Source: Corynebacterium felinum
GTDB lineage: Bacteria > Actinomycetota > Actinomycetes > Mycobacteriales > Mycobacteriaceae
NCBI RefSeq assembly: GCF_030408755.1
Contig: NZ_CP047209.1
Coordinates: forward strand, 2,790,001 to 2,854,000
Length of the DNA stretch: 64,000 nt
Direction of reading: 5' to 3'
This document shows positions 1 through 8,058 of this stretch, piece by piece; position 1 is the stretch's first letter, and each line of letters begins with the position of its first letter. The notes under the pieces were generated by a model. That model worked only from the letters and a program-made list of their open reading frames with translations. It was not told where the DNA came from and made no database searches. The position numbers were made by a program, and so were the translations under genes.

Positions 1-384
1 AAACCCCCCAGCCTTCTTCGACGCAACCTTCGACAAACCAACCAAATCAAGCACCTCACGCACCCGAGACGTCGGAATCCCATTAGCCTGCGCAATCCAC
101 TTCAAATGATTCGCCGCACTCCGATTCGGATGCAACGCCTTCGCATCCAACAAAGCCCCCACTTTCCCTAATGGGTTCTTCAGACTCGAATACGGCGCAC
201 CATCAATCAACGCCGACCCCGCCGTGGGCGTATCCAAACCCAAAATCATGCGCATAGTCGTCGACTTACCCGCCCCATTAGGGCCCAAAAAACCCGTAAT
301 GATCCCAGGCTGAACGGTGAAAGTTAAATCATCAACCGCCCGAACATTTCCATACTGCTTGGTCAAACCTCGCACTTCAATCAT
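1..384 (-). CDS. ABC transporter ATP-binding protein (3' part outside window)
   Basis: The first 128 residues of an ABC ATPase are encoded on the minus strand, starting with ATG at 384. The Walker A motif GPNGAGKST lies at residues 34-42, after the usual N-terminal strand segment. The Q-loop region and the start of the helical subdomain follow; the signature motif and Walker B lie beyond base 1. The order fits the drug/bacteriocin-type exporters whose ATPase pairs with a separate permease. Its ATG overlaps the stop of the NUDIX gene by four bases (ATGA), so the two genes are probably co-transcribed and translationally coupled. The substrate cannot be judged. The Asn-Gly of Walker A is encoded inside a CCTAATGGG word, one of a local series. 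Confidence 0.9.
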   Translation of the reverse strand, partial: MIEVRGLTKQYGNVRAVDDLTFTVQPGIITGFLGPNGAGKSTTMRMILGLDTPTAGSALIDGAPYSSLKNPLGKVGALLDAKALHPNRSAANHLKWIAQANGIPTSRVREVLDLVGLSKVASKKAGGF

Positions 385-848
385 GCTGTTAATTCTGCCA
401 CATGAACTTTCAATGCCGCCCAACTAGCCCTAAACGCGGGCAACAAATCATACTCAGGTACCAGATCCACCGGCACCCACCGCAACTCATGCGACTCCCC
501 ATTAGGGACCACATCAAGCCTATCGACGCACGTCGCCACCACCGTCGTATAGCTCCAGCCCGGCGCGCGAAACGTCGTCACCTCCTTGTGCGCGCGCACC
601 TTCGCCACATCAATGCCGCACTCCTCCTGCGCCTCACGCAACGCCGCCTGCGTACACGTCTCATGAGAATCCCTAGCACCCCCAGGCAGCGCCCACGTAT
701 CACCCTGCACCACCCACGACGCACGATGCTGTAATAAAACGGACATCGTGGCGACGTCGATAAGCAGCAAACCCGCCGCCCCAAAACGACCCCAATGCTG
801 GCCAACCCAACCATCACCATCCCCCAACACCTGTCCAACCTCCCGCAC
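381..848 (-). CDS. NUDIX hydrolase (MutT3-like)
   Basis: This 155-residue protein has a complete NUDIX box at about residues 58-80 (G-x5-E-x7-RE-x2-EE-x-G). It should therefore hydrolyse a nucleoside diphosphate linked to another moiety, using divalent metal ions in the cytosol. The substrate is not deducible. It is divergent from glnX-glnH-pknG, with 47 bases between the starts. In M. tuberculosis, mutT3 (Rv0413) flanks the same kinase operon as I recall, so this is probably its positional counterpart. It ends in a four-base overlap with the ABC ATPase gene. Confidence 0.9.
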   Translation of the reverse strand: MREVGQVLGDGDGWVGQHWGRFGAAGLLLIDVATMSVLLQHRASWVVQGDTWALPGGARDSHETCTQAALREAQEECGIDVAKVRAHKEVTTFRAPGWSYTTVVATCVDRLDVVPNGESHELRWVPVDLVPEYDLLPAFRASWAALKVHVAELTA

Positions 849-895
849 ACTATATACTTACCAACAAACCACAACGCCAGAAAACGTGAACGCAC

Positions 896-2251
896 ATGGA
901 AACACCAACAATCCTGCCAGATGACATCCAGGACCGCTGGCTCGACCACCGCACACACACCCGCAGCGCAGCCCGCAAACTCTGGCACAGCTACATCAAC
1001 TTCCCCCGCGAATGGGCCCGCCAATTCATCCGCTTCGCCAAAACCACCCCCGGCACCATCACCGCCGTGATCATGCTGCTGTCAATCCTCACCCTGTCTG
1101 CAGGCATATCCATGAGCCAAATCGCAGCCGACCGCCGCAAAGACTTCGACACCCTCATCAACAACACCGAACCCGTGTCCTACATGGCACACGACATCTA
1201 CTCCTCCCTCAGCTACGCCAACACCGCAGCCAGCTCCGGCTTCGTCCTCGCAGGCATCGAATCACACTCCTCCCGCAACAACTACACCGACGCCTACCAA
1301 CGCGCCGCCCGCGCCATCGCCACCACCGCTAACGGAATCAACAACCCCGACAGCGAAGAAATGCGGCTCATCCAACAACTCTCCCAACAACTACCCATCT
1401 ACACCGGACTCGTCGAAACCGCCTGGGCCAACAACCGCCAACAAAACCCCGTCGGAGTCGCCTACATGTCCGAAGCATCCACCCTCATGCGCGAACACAT
1501 GCTGCCCGCCGCCTCCCGCCTCTACCAACTCACCAGCCACGACGTCGAAGAACAACAACAAGCACTCACCCAACCCCTCTGGCAACCCATCTCCGGACTC
1601 ATCGCCGCCCTCACCGCCCTAATAGTGGCACAATTTTGGCTCGCCACCCTCACCAACCGACGCCTCAACAAAGGCATGCTCACCGCCTTCCTCCTCATGC
1701 TGCTCGCCACCAGCTGGGTCGTCACCACAGGGGTCATCACCTGGCACGCCGGATCTAAAGCCTACAACCAAGCATCCGCCCCCATCGAAGCCCTCATCAA
1801 AGCACGCATCGACGCCCAACAAACCCGCACCAACGAAATGCTCGCACTCGTCTGGCGGCAATCATTGGAAAACTCAAACAAAAACTTCGAAACCACCGCC
1901 GACTCTATTAGGGAATCACTGCAAGGTTTTTCCAATCAAACCGCACAGGATGCCGAACAAGCACTAGACACCTGGGCCAGCGCCCACGCTGCGCTCGTCG
2001 ACAAGCTCAACGCTGGCGACTACGAACAAGCACAAGCACTCGCACTCGAAACAACCAACGCCCAGTCCTACACCCAACTCGACACCAACCTCGCACAACT
2101 CATCGACGACACCCGCACCACCATGCGCTCCTACATCAACCAAGGAATCGCCGCATCCACCCTCGTGTCCACCATCGTGCTCATGCTCTCGATCATCTCC
2201 GTACTTTCCCTCTGGATCGGAATCCGCCCCCGACTACAGGAGTACCTCTAA
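896..2251 (+). CDS. glnX: membrane protein of the PknG signalling operon (GlnX-like)
   Basis: This 451-residue membrane protein has four predicted TM segments, at about residues 52-73, 229-250, 258-280 and 420-443. They bracket two mainly helical extracytoplasmic regions of roughly 150 and 140 residues. Its place directly upstream of glnH and pknG matches the actinobacterial glnX-glnH-pknG operon. In that system GlnH binds an amino acid outside the membrane and GlnX is thought to relay the signal to cytosolic PknG. The gene ends in a TAATG overlap with glnH. The role is assigned from synteny and topology, not from a catalytic motif. Codons end mostly in C; the few A/T-ending codons tend to lie in CTATTAGGG-type words (1904-1913). 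Confidence 0.85.
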   Translation: METPTILPDDIQDRWLDHRTHTRSAARKLWHSYINFPREWARQFIRFAKTTPGTITAVIMLLSILTLSAGISMSQIAADRRKDFDTLINNTEPVSYMAHDIYSSLSYANTAASSGFVLAGIESHSSRNNYTDAYQRAARAIATTANGINNPDSEEMRLIQQLSQQLPIYTGLVETAWANNRQQNPVGVAYMSEASTLMREHMLPAASRLYQLTSHDVEEQQQALTQPLWQPISGLIAALTALIVAQFWLATLTNRRLNKGMLTAFLLMLLATSWVVTTGVITWHAGSKAYNQASAPIEALIKARIDAQQTRTNEMLALVWRQSLENSNKNFETTADSIRESLQGFSNQTAQDAEQALDTWASAHAALVDKLNAGDYEQAQALALETTNAQSYTQLDTNLAQLIDDTRTTMRSYINQGIAASTLVSTIVLMLSIISVLSLWIGIRPRLQEYL

Positions 2252-3228
2252 TGCGACACCCCCTGAGCATCATCGCCACCGCACTCCTGCTCACCAGCTG
2301 CGCCACCCCCACCCCACAACCCGACACCCCACCCACACCCACCGTCTACCAACCCCTCCCCCAAGGCGCCACCATCGAAAAACCCGGGGACAAACCCGCA
2401 ACCGAGCCAAGCACCGCCCCCCTATTAGGGAGTTTGCGGCCCGATTCGCGCAGCCCCGCCGAACGCGTGCCACACATTGTTGAGCGCGGGCGGCTGATTG
2501 TTGGGGTGGACCAGTCGCAAAACCTGTTAAGTTTCCGCGACCCCACCAGCGGACAACTACACGGATTCGAAGTCGACATTGCGCGCGAAATCGCCCGCGA
2601 TGTTTTCGGTGACCCTAATAAGATCGAATTTCGCTACATCGACTCCAGCAACTGGGTGCTGGCATTAGAAAAAAACCACATCGATGTGGCGATGCGCACC
2701 ATTTCTATCACCCGCAACAGGCAAGACCAAGTATTTTTCTCCACCCCCTACTTCACCGGCAACACCCGCATGCTTGTGGACAAATCCTCCCACATCATAA
2801 CGCTTGACGACGTCGACGGGCACCCCATCTGCGTCACCGACACCTCCACCGGGGCCGCCCACGCCCGCGCCCGCGCCCCACACTCCGACCTTGTTGTAGT
2901 CAAATCCTCCGCCGACTGCCTGATCACCCTCCAACAAAACCAGGCAAAAGCCGTGATCACCGATGACACCATCCTCTCCGGCATGGCCGCCCAAGACCCC
3001 TCCACCACCATCGTCGGCGAATCGCTCAACAAAGAACACTACGGAATCGCCATCGCAAAATCCGGCCGCCGCCACCCCACCGACGGACTCATCCGCCAAA
3101 TCAACGCCACCCTCGAACGCATCTTCACAGACGGCACCTGGCAGCACAGCTTCGACACCTGGTTCGGCGACTACCTGCCCTACCAATCCCCACCTGCCCT
3201 CAACTACCGCAAGGAGACAGCCCAATGA
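2251..3228 (+). CDS. glnH: extracellular solute-binding lipoprotein GlnH
   Basis: This 325-residue lipoprotein begins with a short hydrophobic signal and a lipobox LLTSC (lipidated Cys17). A Pro/Thr-rich linker to about residue 70 leads into a family-3 solute-binding domain (about 75-310). Recognisable elements are GFEVDIAREIA, a VAMRTISIT-type strand and FFSTPYF. Family-3 proteins bind polar amino acids; in mycobacteria the PknG-linked GlnH senses aspartate/glutamate (established knowledge). No ABC permease lies beside it, which favours a sensory role over transport. It overlaps glnX by one base and pknG by four bases. Confidence 0.9.
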   Translation: MRHPLSIIATALLLTSCATPTPQPDTPPTPTVYQPLPQGATIEKPGDKPATEPSTAPLLGSLRPDSRSPAERVPHIVERGRLIVGVDQSQNLLSFRDPTSGQLHGFEVDIAREIARDVFGDPNKIEFRYIDSSNWVLALEKNHIDVAMRTISITRNRQDQVFFSTPYFTGNTRMLVDKSSHIITLDDVDGHPICVTDTSTGAAHARARAPHSDLVVVKSSADCLITLQQNQAKAVITDDTILSGMAAQDPSTTIVGESLNKEHYGIAIAKSGRRHPTDGLIRQINATLERIFTDGTWQHSFDTWFGDYLPYQSPPALNYRKETAQ

Positions 3229-3250
3229 GCACACCCAATGAGCACACCCA
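3225..3250 (+). repeat. 13-bp tandem duplication at the pknG start
   Basis: ATGAGCACACCCA occurs twice head-to-tail, so the ATG is duplicated 13 bases downstream. The second ATG is out of frame with the kinase. Only the first copy is preceded at a suitable distance by a Shine-Dalgarno sequence (AAGGAGA, about 3211-3217), so the first is taken as the start. The duplication looks like replication slippage and could allow frame variation at the start. Confidence 0.85.
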
Positions 3251-5492
3251 AGCCGTCCCCTACAACCCCTTCGACGACGAAGACACCAGCGCACACACCA
3301 CCGCAACCACATTCAACCCCTTCGACGACGACACCGACGACACCTACATCCCCCACCCCACCCCCATCGACCCCTCCGAACGCTCCCGCAACGAAGCACT
3401 GACCACCTTCCGTCAACGCCGCGCCACCCAACGCGGCGACCGCGCCGTCGCTAATGGGATGGTGCACCTGCCCTTCGTCCCTATTAAGGAAACCGAATTC
3501 CTCAACCCCGACGACATCACCGGGGTCGTCGCCCCCGCCCTTAATAAGGGGGATGTTGTGGCCGACCAATACGAAATCCTCGGCATCATCGCCCACGGCG
3601 GCATGGGCTGGATCTACCTCGCCGAAGACCGCAACGTCTCCGGGCGCATCGTCGTGCTCAAAAGCATGATGAACACCAACCCGCGCGATCACAGTGCGGC
3701 CGCCGCCGAGCGCGAATTTTTAGCCGACATCACGCACCCCGTGATCGTCAAAGCCTACAACTTCATCGACGACGAGCGTGTCGACGGCGGGCTCATCGTC
3801 ATGGAGTACGCGCCCGGCCCGTCGCTACGCGAGTTGAAAAAAGAACAAGAAAACCAGCTGTTCACCATCGACATCGCCATCGGCTACATCCTCGAAATCC
3901 TCCCCGCCCTCGACTACCTGCACTCCCGCGGAGTCGTCTACAACGACCTCAAACCCGACAACATCATCGCCACCGAAGACCAAGTCAAACTCATCGACCT
4001 CGGCGCCGTCTCCGGCATCGGCGCATTCGGCTATATCTTCGGCACCAAAGGCTACCAAGCACCCGAAGTCGCAACCCACGGACCCAGCGTCGCCAGCGAC
4101 ATCTACACCATCGGACGCACCCTCGCCACACTCACCATCAACCTCCCCATCACCGACGGACACTACAACGACAGCCTCCCCGAACCCGACGACGAACCCC
4201 TCTTCGCCAACTACCTCAGCTACCACCGCCTATTAAAGCGCGCCTGCGACCCCACGCCGTCGAAACGCTTCTCCTCTATTAGGGAAATCGAAACCCAACT
4301 CTACGGCGTACTGCGCGAATACCTCGCCATCCACAACGGGCAACAATACCCCGCCCAACATTCACTGTTCTCCCCCCAACGCTCCACATTCGGCACCAAA
4401 CACATGGTGTTCAAAACCGACCAACTCATCGACGGCATCACACGCAACGCCTCCATCACACCCCCCGAAGTCGTCGCCGCCCTCCACATCCCACTGCTCG
4501 ACCGCAACGACCCCGGCGCAGCCATGATCGCCGGATCGAACTATACCGAGCCCTCCGAGGCGCTGGAGACGATGCGCGAAGCCCTCTTATTAGAGGAATT
4601 TGTTGGCAGCAAAGAAATCCCCCTCGGCATCGTGCGCAGCCTGCTTGACCTCGGCTTCACCAAAGAATCAGCACATTGGCTGGAAACCCTGCGCCCCGAC
4701 CTCGGCGACGAATGGCGCTTCCAATGGTACGAAGGCATCACCAGCCTGCTTCTCGACGACTACACCCACGCCCAAACCGCCTTCAACCAAGTCTTCAACA
4801 TCCTGCCCGGCGAAGCAGCCCCCAAACTTGCGCGCGCCGCAGTCAGCGAAATAATCCTTAATAAGCAAGGACTGGCCAACACCAGCCTGCTGACACCCGA
4901 AGTCGCCATTGAAGCCGCCACGCTTAAAGGCGACGTCGTCCACAACATGGCCGGGCTGTGGAACAACCTCACCCACGACCCCGTTGCCCTGCGCTACAAA
5001 GCCATCTACCTCTACGCCCTCGTGTGGGCAACCAACCCCACCACCGTCAGCTCCGCATTCGGACTCGCCCGACAGCTTGCTGCCGAAAACCAGGTAGACA
5101 TGGCAGTCACCGCTCTCGACCAAGTCCCCACCGCCTCCATGCACCATCGCATGGCGCAACTAACATCCATCCTGTATCTGATCGCCGGAACCCCTAATGA
5201 GCAACGCATCCGCCGCGCCGCCCGCCGATTAGAGCAGATCCCCACAAACGAGCCGCGTTTTCTGCAGTTGCAGATTGCGATCCTTAATGGGGCATTGGGG
5301 TGGCTGCGTCGTGAGGGTTTGCAGGCGGCGGCGAGTAAGAATGATGTGTTTGATTTTCCGTTTACTCAGGAGGGTTTGCGGGTGGGGTTGGAGCGGTGTT
5401 TGCGTTTGCAGGCGCGTAGTGCGCCGTCGGCGAGTCACCGGTATCAGCTGGTGGATATGGCTAATAAGGTTCGGCCGCGCACGTGGTTCTAA
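3225..5492 (+). CDS. pknG: serine/threonine protein kinase PknG
   Basis: This 755-residue soluble kinase has a disordered acidic N-terminus (1-50), a kinase domain (about 115-370) and a C-terminal TPR-type region. Kinase landmarks are the glycine loop AHGGMG, Lys146 in VVLK, the catalytic YNDLKPDN with Asp241 (HRD replaced by YND, as in known PknG) and DLG at 258-260. PknG phosphorylates FHA proteins of the OdhI/GarA type and so controls 2-oxoglutarate dehydrogenase flux (established). I see no CxxC pairs, so the rubredoxin domain of the mycobacterial enzyme is missing. Two NPFDD motifs occur at residues 14-18 and 31-35. The start is the ATG overlapping the glnH stop, behind AAGGAGA. Confidence 0.95.
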   Translation: MSTPNEHTQAVPYNPFDDEDTSAHTTATTFNPFDDDTDDTYIPHPTPIDPSERSRNEALTTFRQRRATQRGDRAVANGMVHLPFVPIKETEFLNPDDITGVVAPALNKGDVVADQYEILGIIAHGGMGWIYLAEDRNVSGRIVVLKSMMNTNPRDHSAAAAEREFLADITHPVIVKAYNFIDDERVDGGLIVMEYAPGPSLRELKKEQENQLFTIDIAIGYILEILPALDYLHSRGVVYNDLKPDNIIATEDQVKLIDLGAVSGIGAFGYIFGTKGYQAPEVATHGPSVASDIYTIGRTLATLTINLPITDGHYNDSLPEPDDEPLFANYLSYHRLLKRACDPTPSKRFSSIREIETQLYGVLREYLAIHNGQQYPAQHSLFSPQRSTFGTKHMVFKTDQLIDGITRNASITPPEVVAALHIPLLDRNDPGAAMIAGSNYTEPSEALETMREALLLEEFVGSKEIPLGIVRSLLDLGFTKESAHWLETLRPDLGDEWRFQWYEGITSLLLDDYTHAQTAFNQVFNILPGEAAPKLARAAVSEIILNKQGLANTSLLTPEVAIEAATLKGDVVHNMAGLWNNLTHDPVALRYKAIYLYALVWATNPTTVSSAFGLARQLAAENQVDMAVTALDQVPTASMHHRMAQLTSILYLIAGTPNEQRIRRAARRLEQIPTNEPRFLQLQIAILNGALGWLRREGLQAAASKNDVFDFPFTQEGLRVGLERCLRLQARSAPSASHRYQLVDMANKVRPRTWF

Positions 5493-5554
5493 TGCACGAC
5501 GTCTAGCCCCGGCGCCGTGTGGGGCGGGGGCGTGTGTGGGCGTCGTGAAGCTTG

Positions 5555-6721
5555 CTAGGTGGGTGGGCCGATGACGCGGTGTGCGTAGGCTTCGGCGTTG
5601 TATTGTTGTGCTTCGTGGCGGTTGCGTCTGATGTTGCCGCGGTAGTCGCGGTACCAGACTAGCCCGGTTGTGTGGTCGCGGAAGACGTAGCCGTGTGTGA
5701 GTTGGGTGGGGTTGTCGTCGTTGTGCAGGTTGTGGGTGTGGCACAGCGGGCAGAGGTTGTCGAGGGTGGTTGCCCCGCCGCGGGCGAAGGCTGTGATGTG
5801 GTGGATGTCGCAGCGTATGGCGTTGGTGTTGCAGTCTGCTTGTTGGCAGACGAGGTGGTTGATGATGCTGAGGAAGCGGTCGTCGGCGTCGGCGAGTCGT
5901 TTGATTTCGAAGGTTTGTTGGGCGCGGGCGACGCCGTCTTCGCCGCGGTAGCAGGCGACAGCGAAGCCGAGTTCGCGCACCCGTTCGTCGACCAATTCCC
6001 TAATGGAGAGGACGGTGCCGTCTGTGCTGACTACTTTGCCCGCTTCGAGTGCGTGGGCGTCGTCGAGGGGGACGAGGATGCAGGGGCGGTAGCGTAGGTC
6101 GCGTGGGTTGTTGGGGTTTTCCCAGTGTTCTGTGTGTTCGTGGGTTGGGGTGGGGTTGGTGATGGTGGTGTAGAGGGCGAGGGCGTGGCCTTCTTGTTCG
6201 CTGACTGCGTCGCCGTTGGCGGCGTGGGTGCGCGCGTGTGGAGTCAGTATGGCTTGGATGCGGTCGACGTGGGCTGCGGGGAGTTTGGCGATGATGTATT
6301 TCATGCCGTCGGCGTCGGGGTTGCCGGAGTAGCGCACGAACCAGGCGCGGTGTTTTTCGTAGCCTTCGTTGAGTTGTTTGATGTGGGCTCGAATGTAGGT
6401 TGCTGTGTCGTTGTGGCTGAAGTTTTTGCAGGTGTCGATGAGTTCGGCGCGCAGTTGCGCCGGGTCGATGTTGGGGTTGGTCAGTCGCTTGCCGACGCCG
6501 GCAATCTCACGCAACCTATCGATACTGTAGCCGTGGGTTGCGGCTGTTTCGAGTTCTGCGCGCCCGAGGGTGTCTGCAATGTTGAAAAGTTGGGAGGCGC
6601 GGCTTAATGCGATGTCGAGCTCCAGCGCGAGTTCGTGCTTGGTCCACTTGTTGTCTTGGATTTCAAGCACGAGCTGCGCCCCTAATGGGGCGAGTTGGGC
6701 GTGGCGTTCGACGAGGTTCAT
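5555..6721 (-). CDS. DUF222 / HNH endonuclease-like protein
   Basis: This 388-residue protein belongs to the family known from the mycobacterial 13E12 repeats: a helical DUF222 N-terminus (about 1-220) and a C-terminal HNH nuclease fold. The HNH part is visible at about residues 300-340 as CDIHHI, then an Asn in LDNLC, CPLCHTHN, with Cys residues for a structural zinc. These proteins are common in multiple copies in corynebacteria and mycobacteria and their function is unclear. DNA cleavage is plausible but not shown. It is a single gene convergent with pknG, preceded 16 bases upstream of its ATG by a strong palindrome. Confidence 0.88.
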   Translation of the reverse strand: MNLVERHAQLAPLGAQLVLEIQDNKWTKHELALELDIALSRASQLFNIADTLGRAELETAATHGYSIDRLREIAGVGKRLTNPNIDPAQLRAELIDTCKNFSHNDTATYIRAHIKQLNEGYEKHRAWFVRYSGNPDADGMKYIIAKLPAAHVDRIQAILTPHARTHAANGDAVSEQEGHALALYTTITNPTPTHEHTEHWENPNNPRDLRYRPCILVPLDDAHALEAGKVVSTDGTVLSIRELVDERVRELGFAVACYRGEDGVARAQQTFEIKRLADADDRFLSIINHLVCQQADCNTNAIRCDIHHITAFARGGATTLDNLCPLCHTHNLHNDDNPTQLTHGYVFRDHTTGLVWYRDYRGNIRRNRHEAQQYNAEAYAHRVIGPPT

Positions 6722-6737
6722 AGTTTTGATTTAAATC

Positions 6738-6750
6738 CCCCTATTAGGGG
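6738..6750. promoter_or_regulatory. palindrome CCCCTATTAGGGG before the HNH gene
   Basis: This perfect 13-bp palindrome lies between the promoter area and the ATG (6721) of the minus-strand HNH gene, where a repressor could bind. It is also the most symmetrical member of the CCCTAWTRGGG word family that recurs inside coding sequences of the first 9 kb. A gene-specific operator role is therefore only one explanation. Confidence 0.45.
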
Positions 6751-6826
6751 TTCTCAACTCGAAATGGCGTGAGAAGAAACACTGCTATTTTTGGGAACGT
6801 TTTGGGTGTTTTTTCAGTCTCATGGG

Positions 6827-6857
6827 AAAACCCCAACCGGGTGTGGTTGGGGTTTTT
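6827..6857 (-). terminator. Rho-independent terminator after ackA
   Basis: AAAACCCCAACC (6827-6838) and GGTTGGGGTTTTT (6845-6857) form a strong hairpin just beyond the ackA stop codon. T-runs stand on both strands, so it could work in both directions, but only ackA is transcribed towards it at close range. Confidence 0.85.
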
Positions 6858-6858
6858 G

Positions 6859-8055
6859 TTAGCTGGCCAGCTGTTTTGCGTATCTGGCGATGGCGAGTTC
6901 TTCGTTTGTGGGGACGACCCAGACTTGGACGGTGGAGTCGTCGGTGGAGATGAGTCGGGGTTGGTCGGAGCGGATTTTGTTGCGCTCGGGGTCGATTATG
7001 ATGCCGTACATCTGGAGGTTGTCGAGGGCGTCGGCACGCACGAAGTCTGCGTTTTCGCCGACGCCTGCGGTGAAGGTGATGGCGTCGACGCGGCCGAGTG
7101 CGATCATGTAGCTGCCGATGTAGCGGCGGAGTTGGTGGATGTAGATGTTGTAGGCGAGCCAGGCGTCTTGGTTGCCTTCGTCGGTCATGCTGCGCAGTTC
7201 GCGGAAGTCGTTGACTCCTGCGATGCCTTTGACGCCGGATTTTTTATTGAGCAGGGTGTCGATTTCGTCGATGCTCATGCCGGCGGTGCGGTGGAGGTGG
7301 AAGACGATGCCTGGGTCGATGTCGCCGGAGCGGGTGCCCATGACGAGTCCTGCGAGTGGGGTCATGCCCATGGAGGTGTCGATGGGTTGTCCGCCTTGGA
7401 TGGCGGCGCAGGAGGAGCCGTTGCCGAGGTGCAGTGTGATTTGGTTGATGTCTTCGGCTGGTTTCCCTAATAGGGTGGCGACTTTCTGGGAGACGTATTC
7501 GTGGCTGGTGCCGTGGAAGCCGTAGCGTCTGACGCCGTGGTTGATGGCGGTTTGTGCGTCGATGGCGTAGAGGGCTGCGGCGGGTGGCATGCCGTTGAAG
7601 AAGCCGGTGTCGAAGACTGCGACGTGGGGGATGTTGGGCAGTAGGCTGCGGGCGACGTCGATGCCGTCGATGTTGGCGGGGTTGTGCAGGGGTGCCAGGG
7701 GGATGAGGTCGCGGATCATGTCGACGATTTCGTCGGTGATGATTTCGGGTTTGCTGAACAGGATGCCGCCGTGGACGACGCGGTGGCCGACGGCGACGAG
7801 GTCGACGTCGGTGGGTCCGCAGCCGACGTCGCTCATGAGGTTAAAGGCGAGGTCGAGGCCTGCGGAGTGGTCTTTGATGGGGGCTTCGAGGACGTGTTTG
7901 TCACCGTTGTGTTTTAGGGTGATGCGTCCGTGGGGTTCTCCGATTTGTTCGACGAGTCCGGAGGCGAAGGGGTCGTCGGTGGCGTGTTGGTCGGGGTCGA
8001 CGAGTTGGAATTTGATGGAGGATGATCCGGAGTTGAGGACGAGGACGAGTGCCAT
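6859..8055 (-). CDS. ackA: acetate kinase
   Basis: This 398-residue enzyme of the ASKHA fold interconverts acetyl phosphate + ADP with acetate + ATP in the cytosol. Family signatures are [11 protein letters not shown] (residues 6-16), the HRVVHGG segment with the essential arginine R92, AVFDTGFF with the catalytic aspartate, and the phosphate-loop HLGNGSS. Length is normal. It lies three bases behind pta, with an AAGGAG sequence spanning the pta stop, so the two are translated from one mRNA. Together they form the pta-ackA pathway for acetate activation or overflow. A CCCTAATAGGG word lies within the gene (7465-7475). Confidence 0.97.
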   Translation of the reverse strand: MALVLVLNSGSSSIKFQLVDPDQHATDDPFASGLVEQIGEPHGRITLKHNGDKHVLEAPIKDHSAGLDLAFNLMSDVGCGPTDVDLVAVGHRVVHGGILFSKPEIITDEIVDMIRDLIPLAPLHNPANIDGIDVARSLLPNIPHVAVFDTGFFNGMPPAAALYAIDAQTAINHGVRRYGFHGTSHEYVSQKVATLLGKPAEDINQITLHLGNGSSCAAIQGGQPIDTSMGMTPLAGLVMGTRSGDIDPGIVFHLHRTAGMSIDEIDTLLNKKSGVKGIAGVNDFRELRSMTDEGNQDAWLAYNIYIHQLRRYIGSYMIALGRVDAITFTAGVGENADFVRADALDNLQMYGIIIDPERNKIRSDQPRLISTDDSTVQVWVVPTNEELAIARYAKQLAS

Positions 8056-8058
8056 GGT

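Noticed and set aside
5555..6721. HNH gene as homing endonuclease or insertion element
   Set aside because: No terminal repeats, intron or intein borders; DUF222/HNH genes are ordinary chromosomal families in this group.
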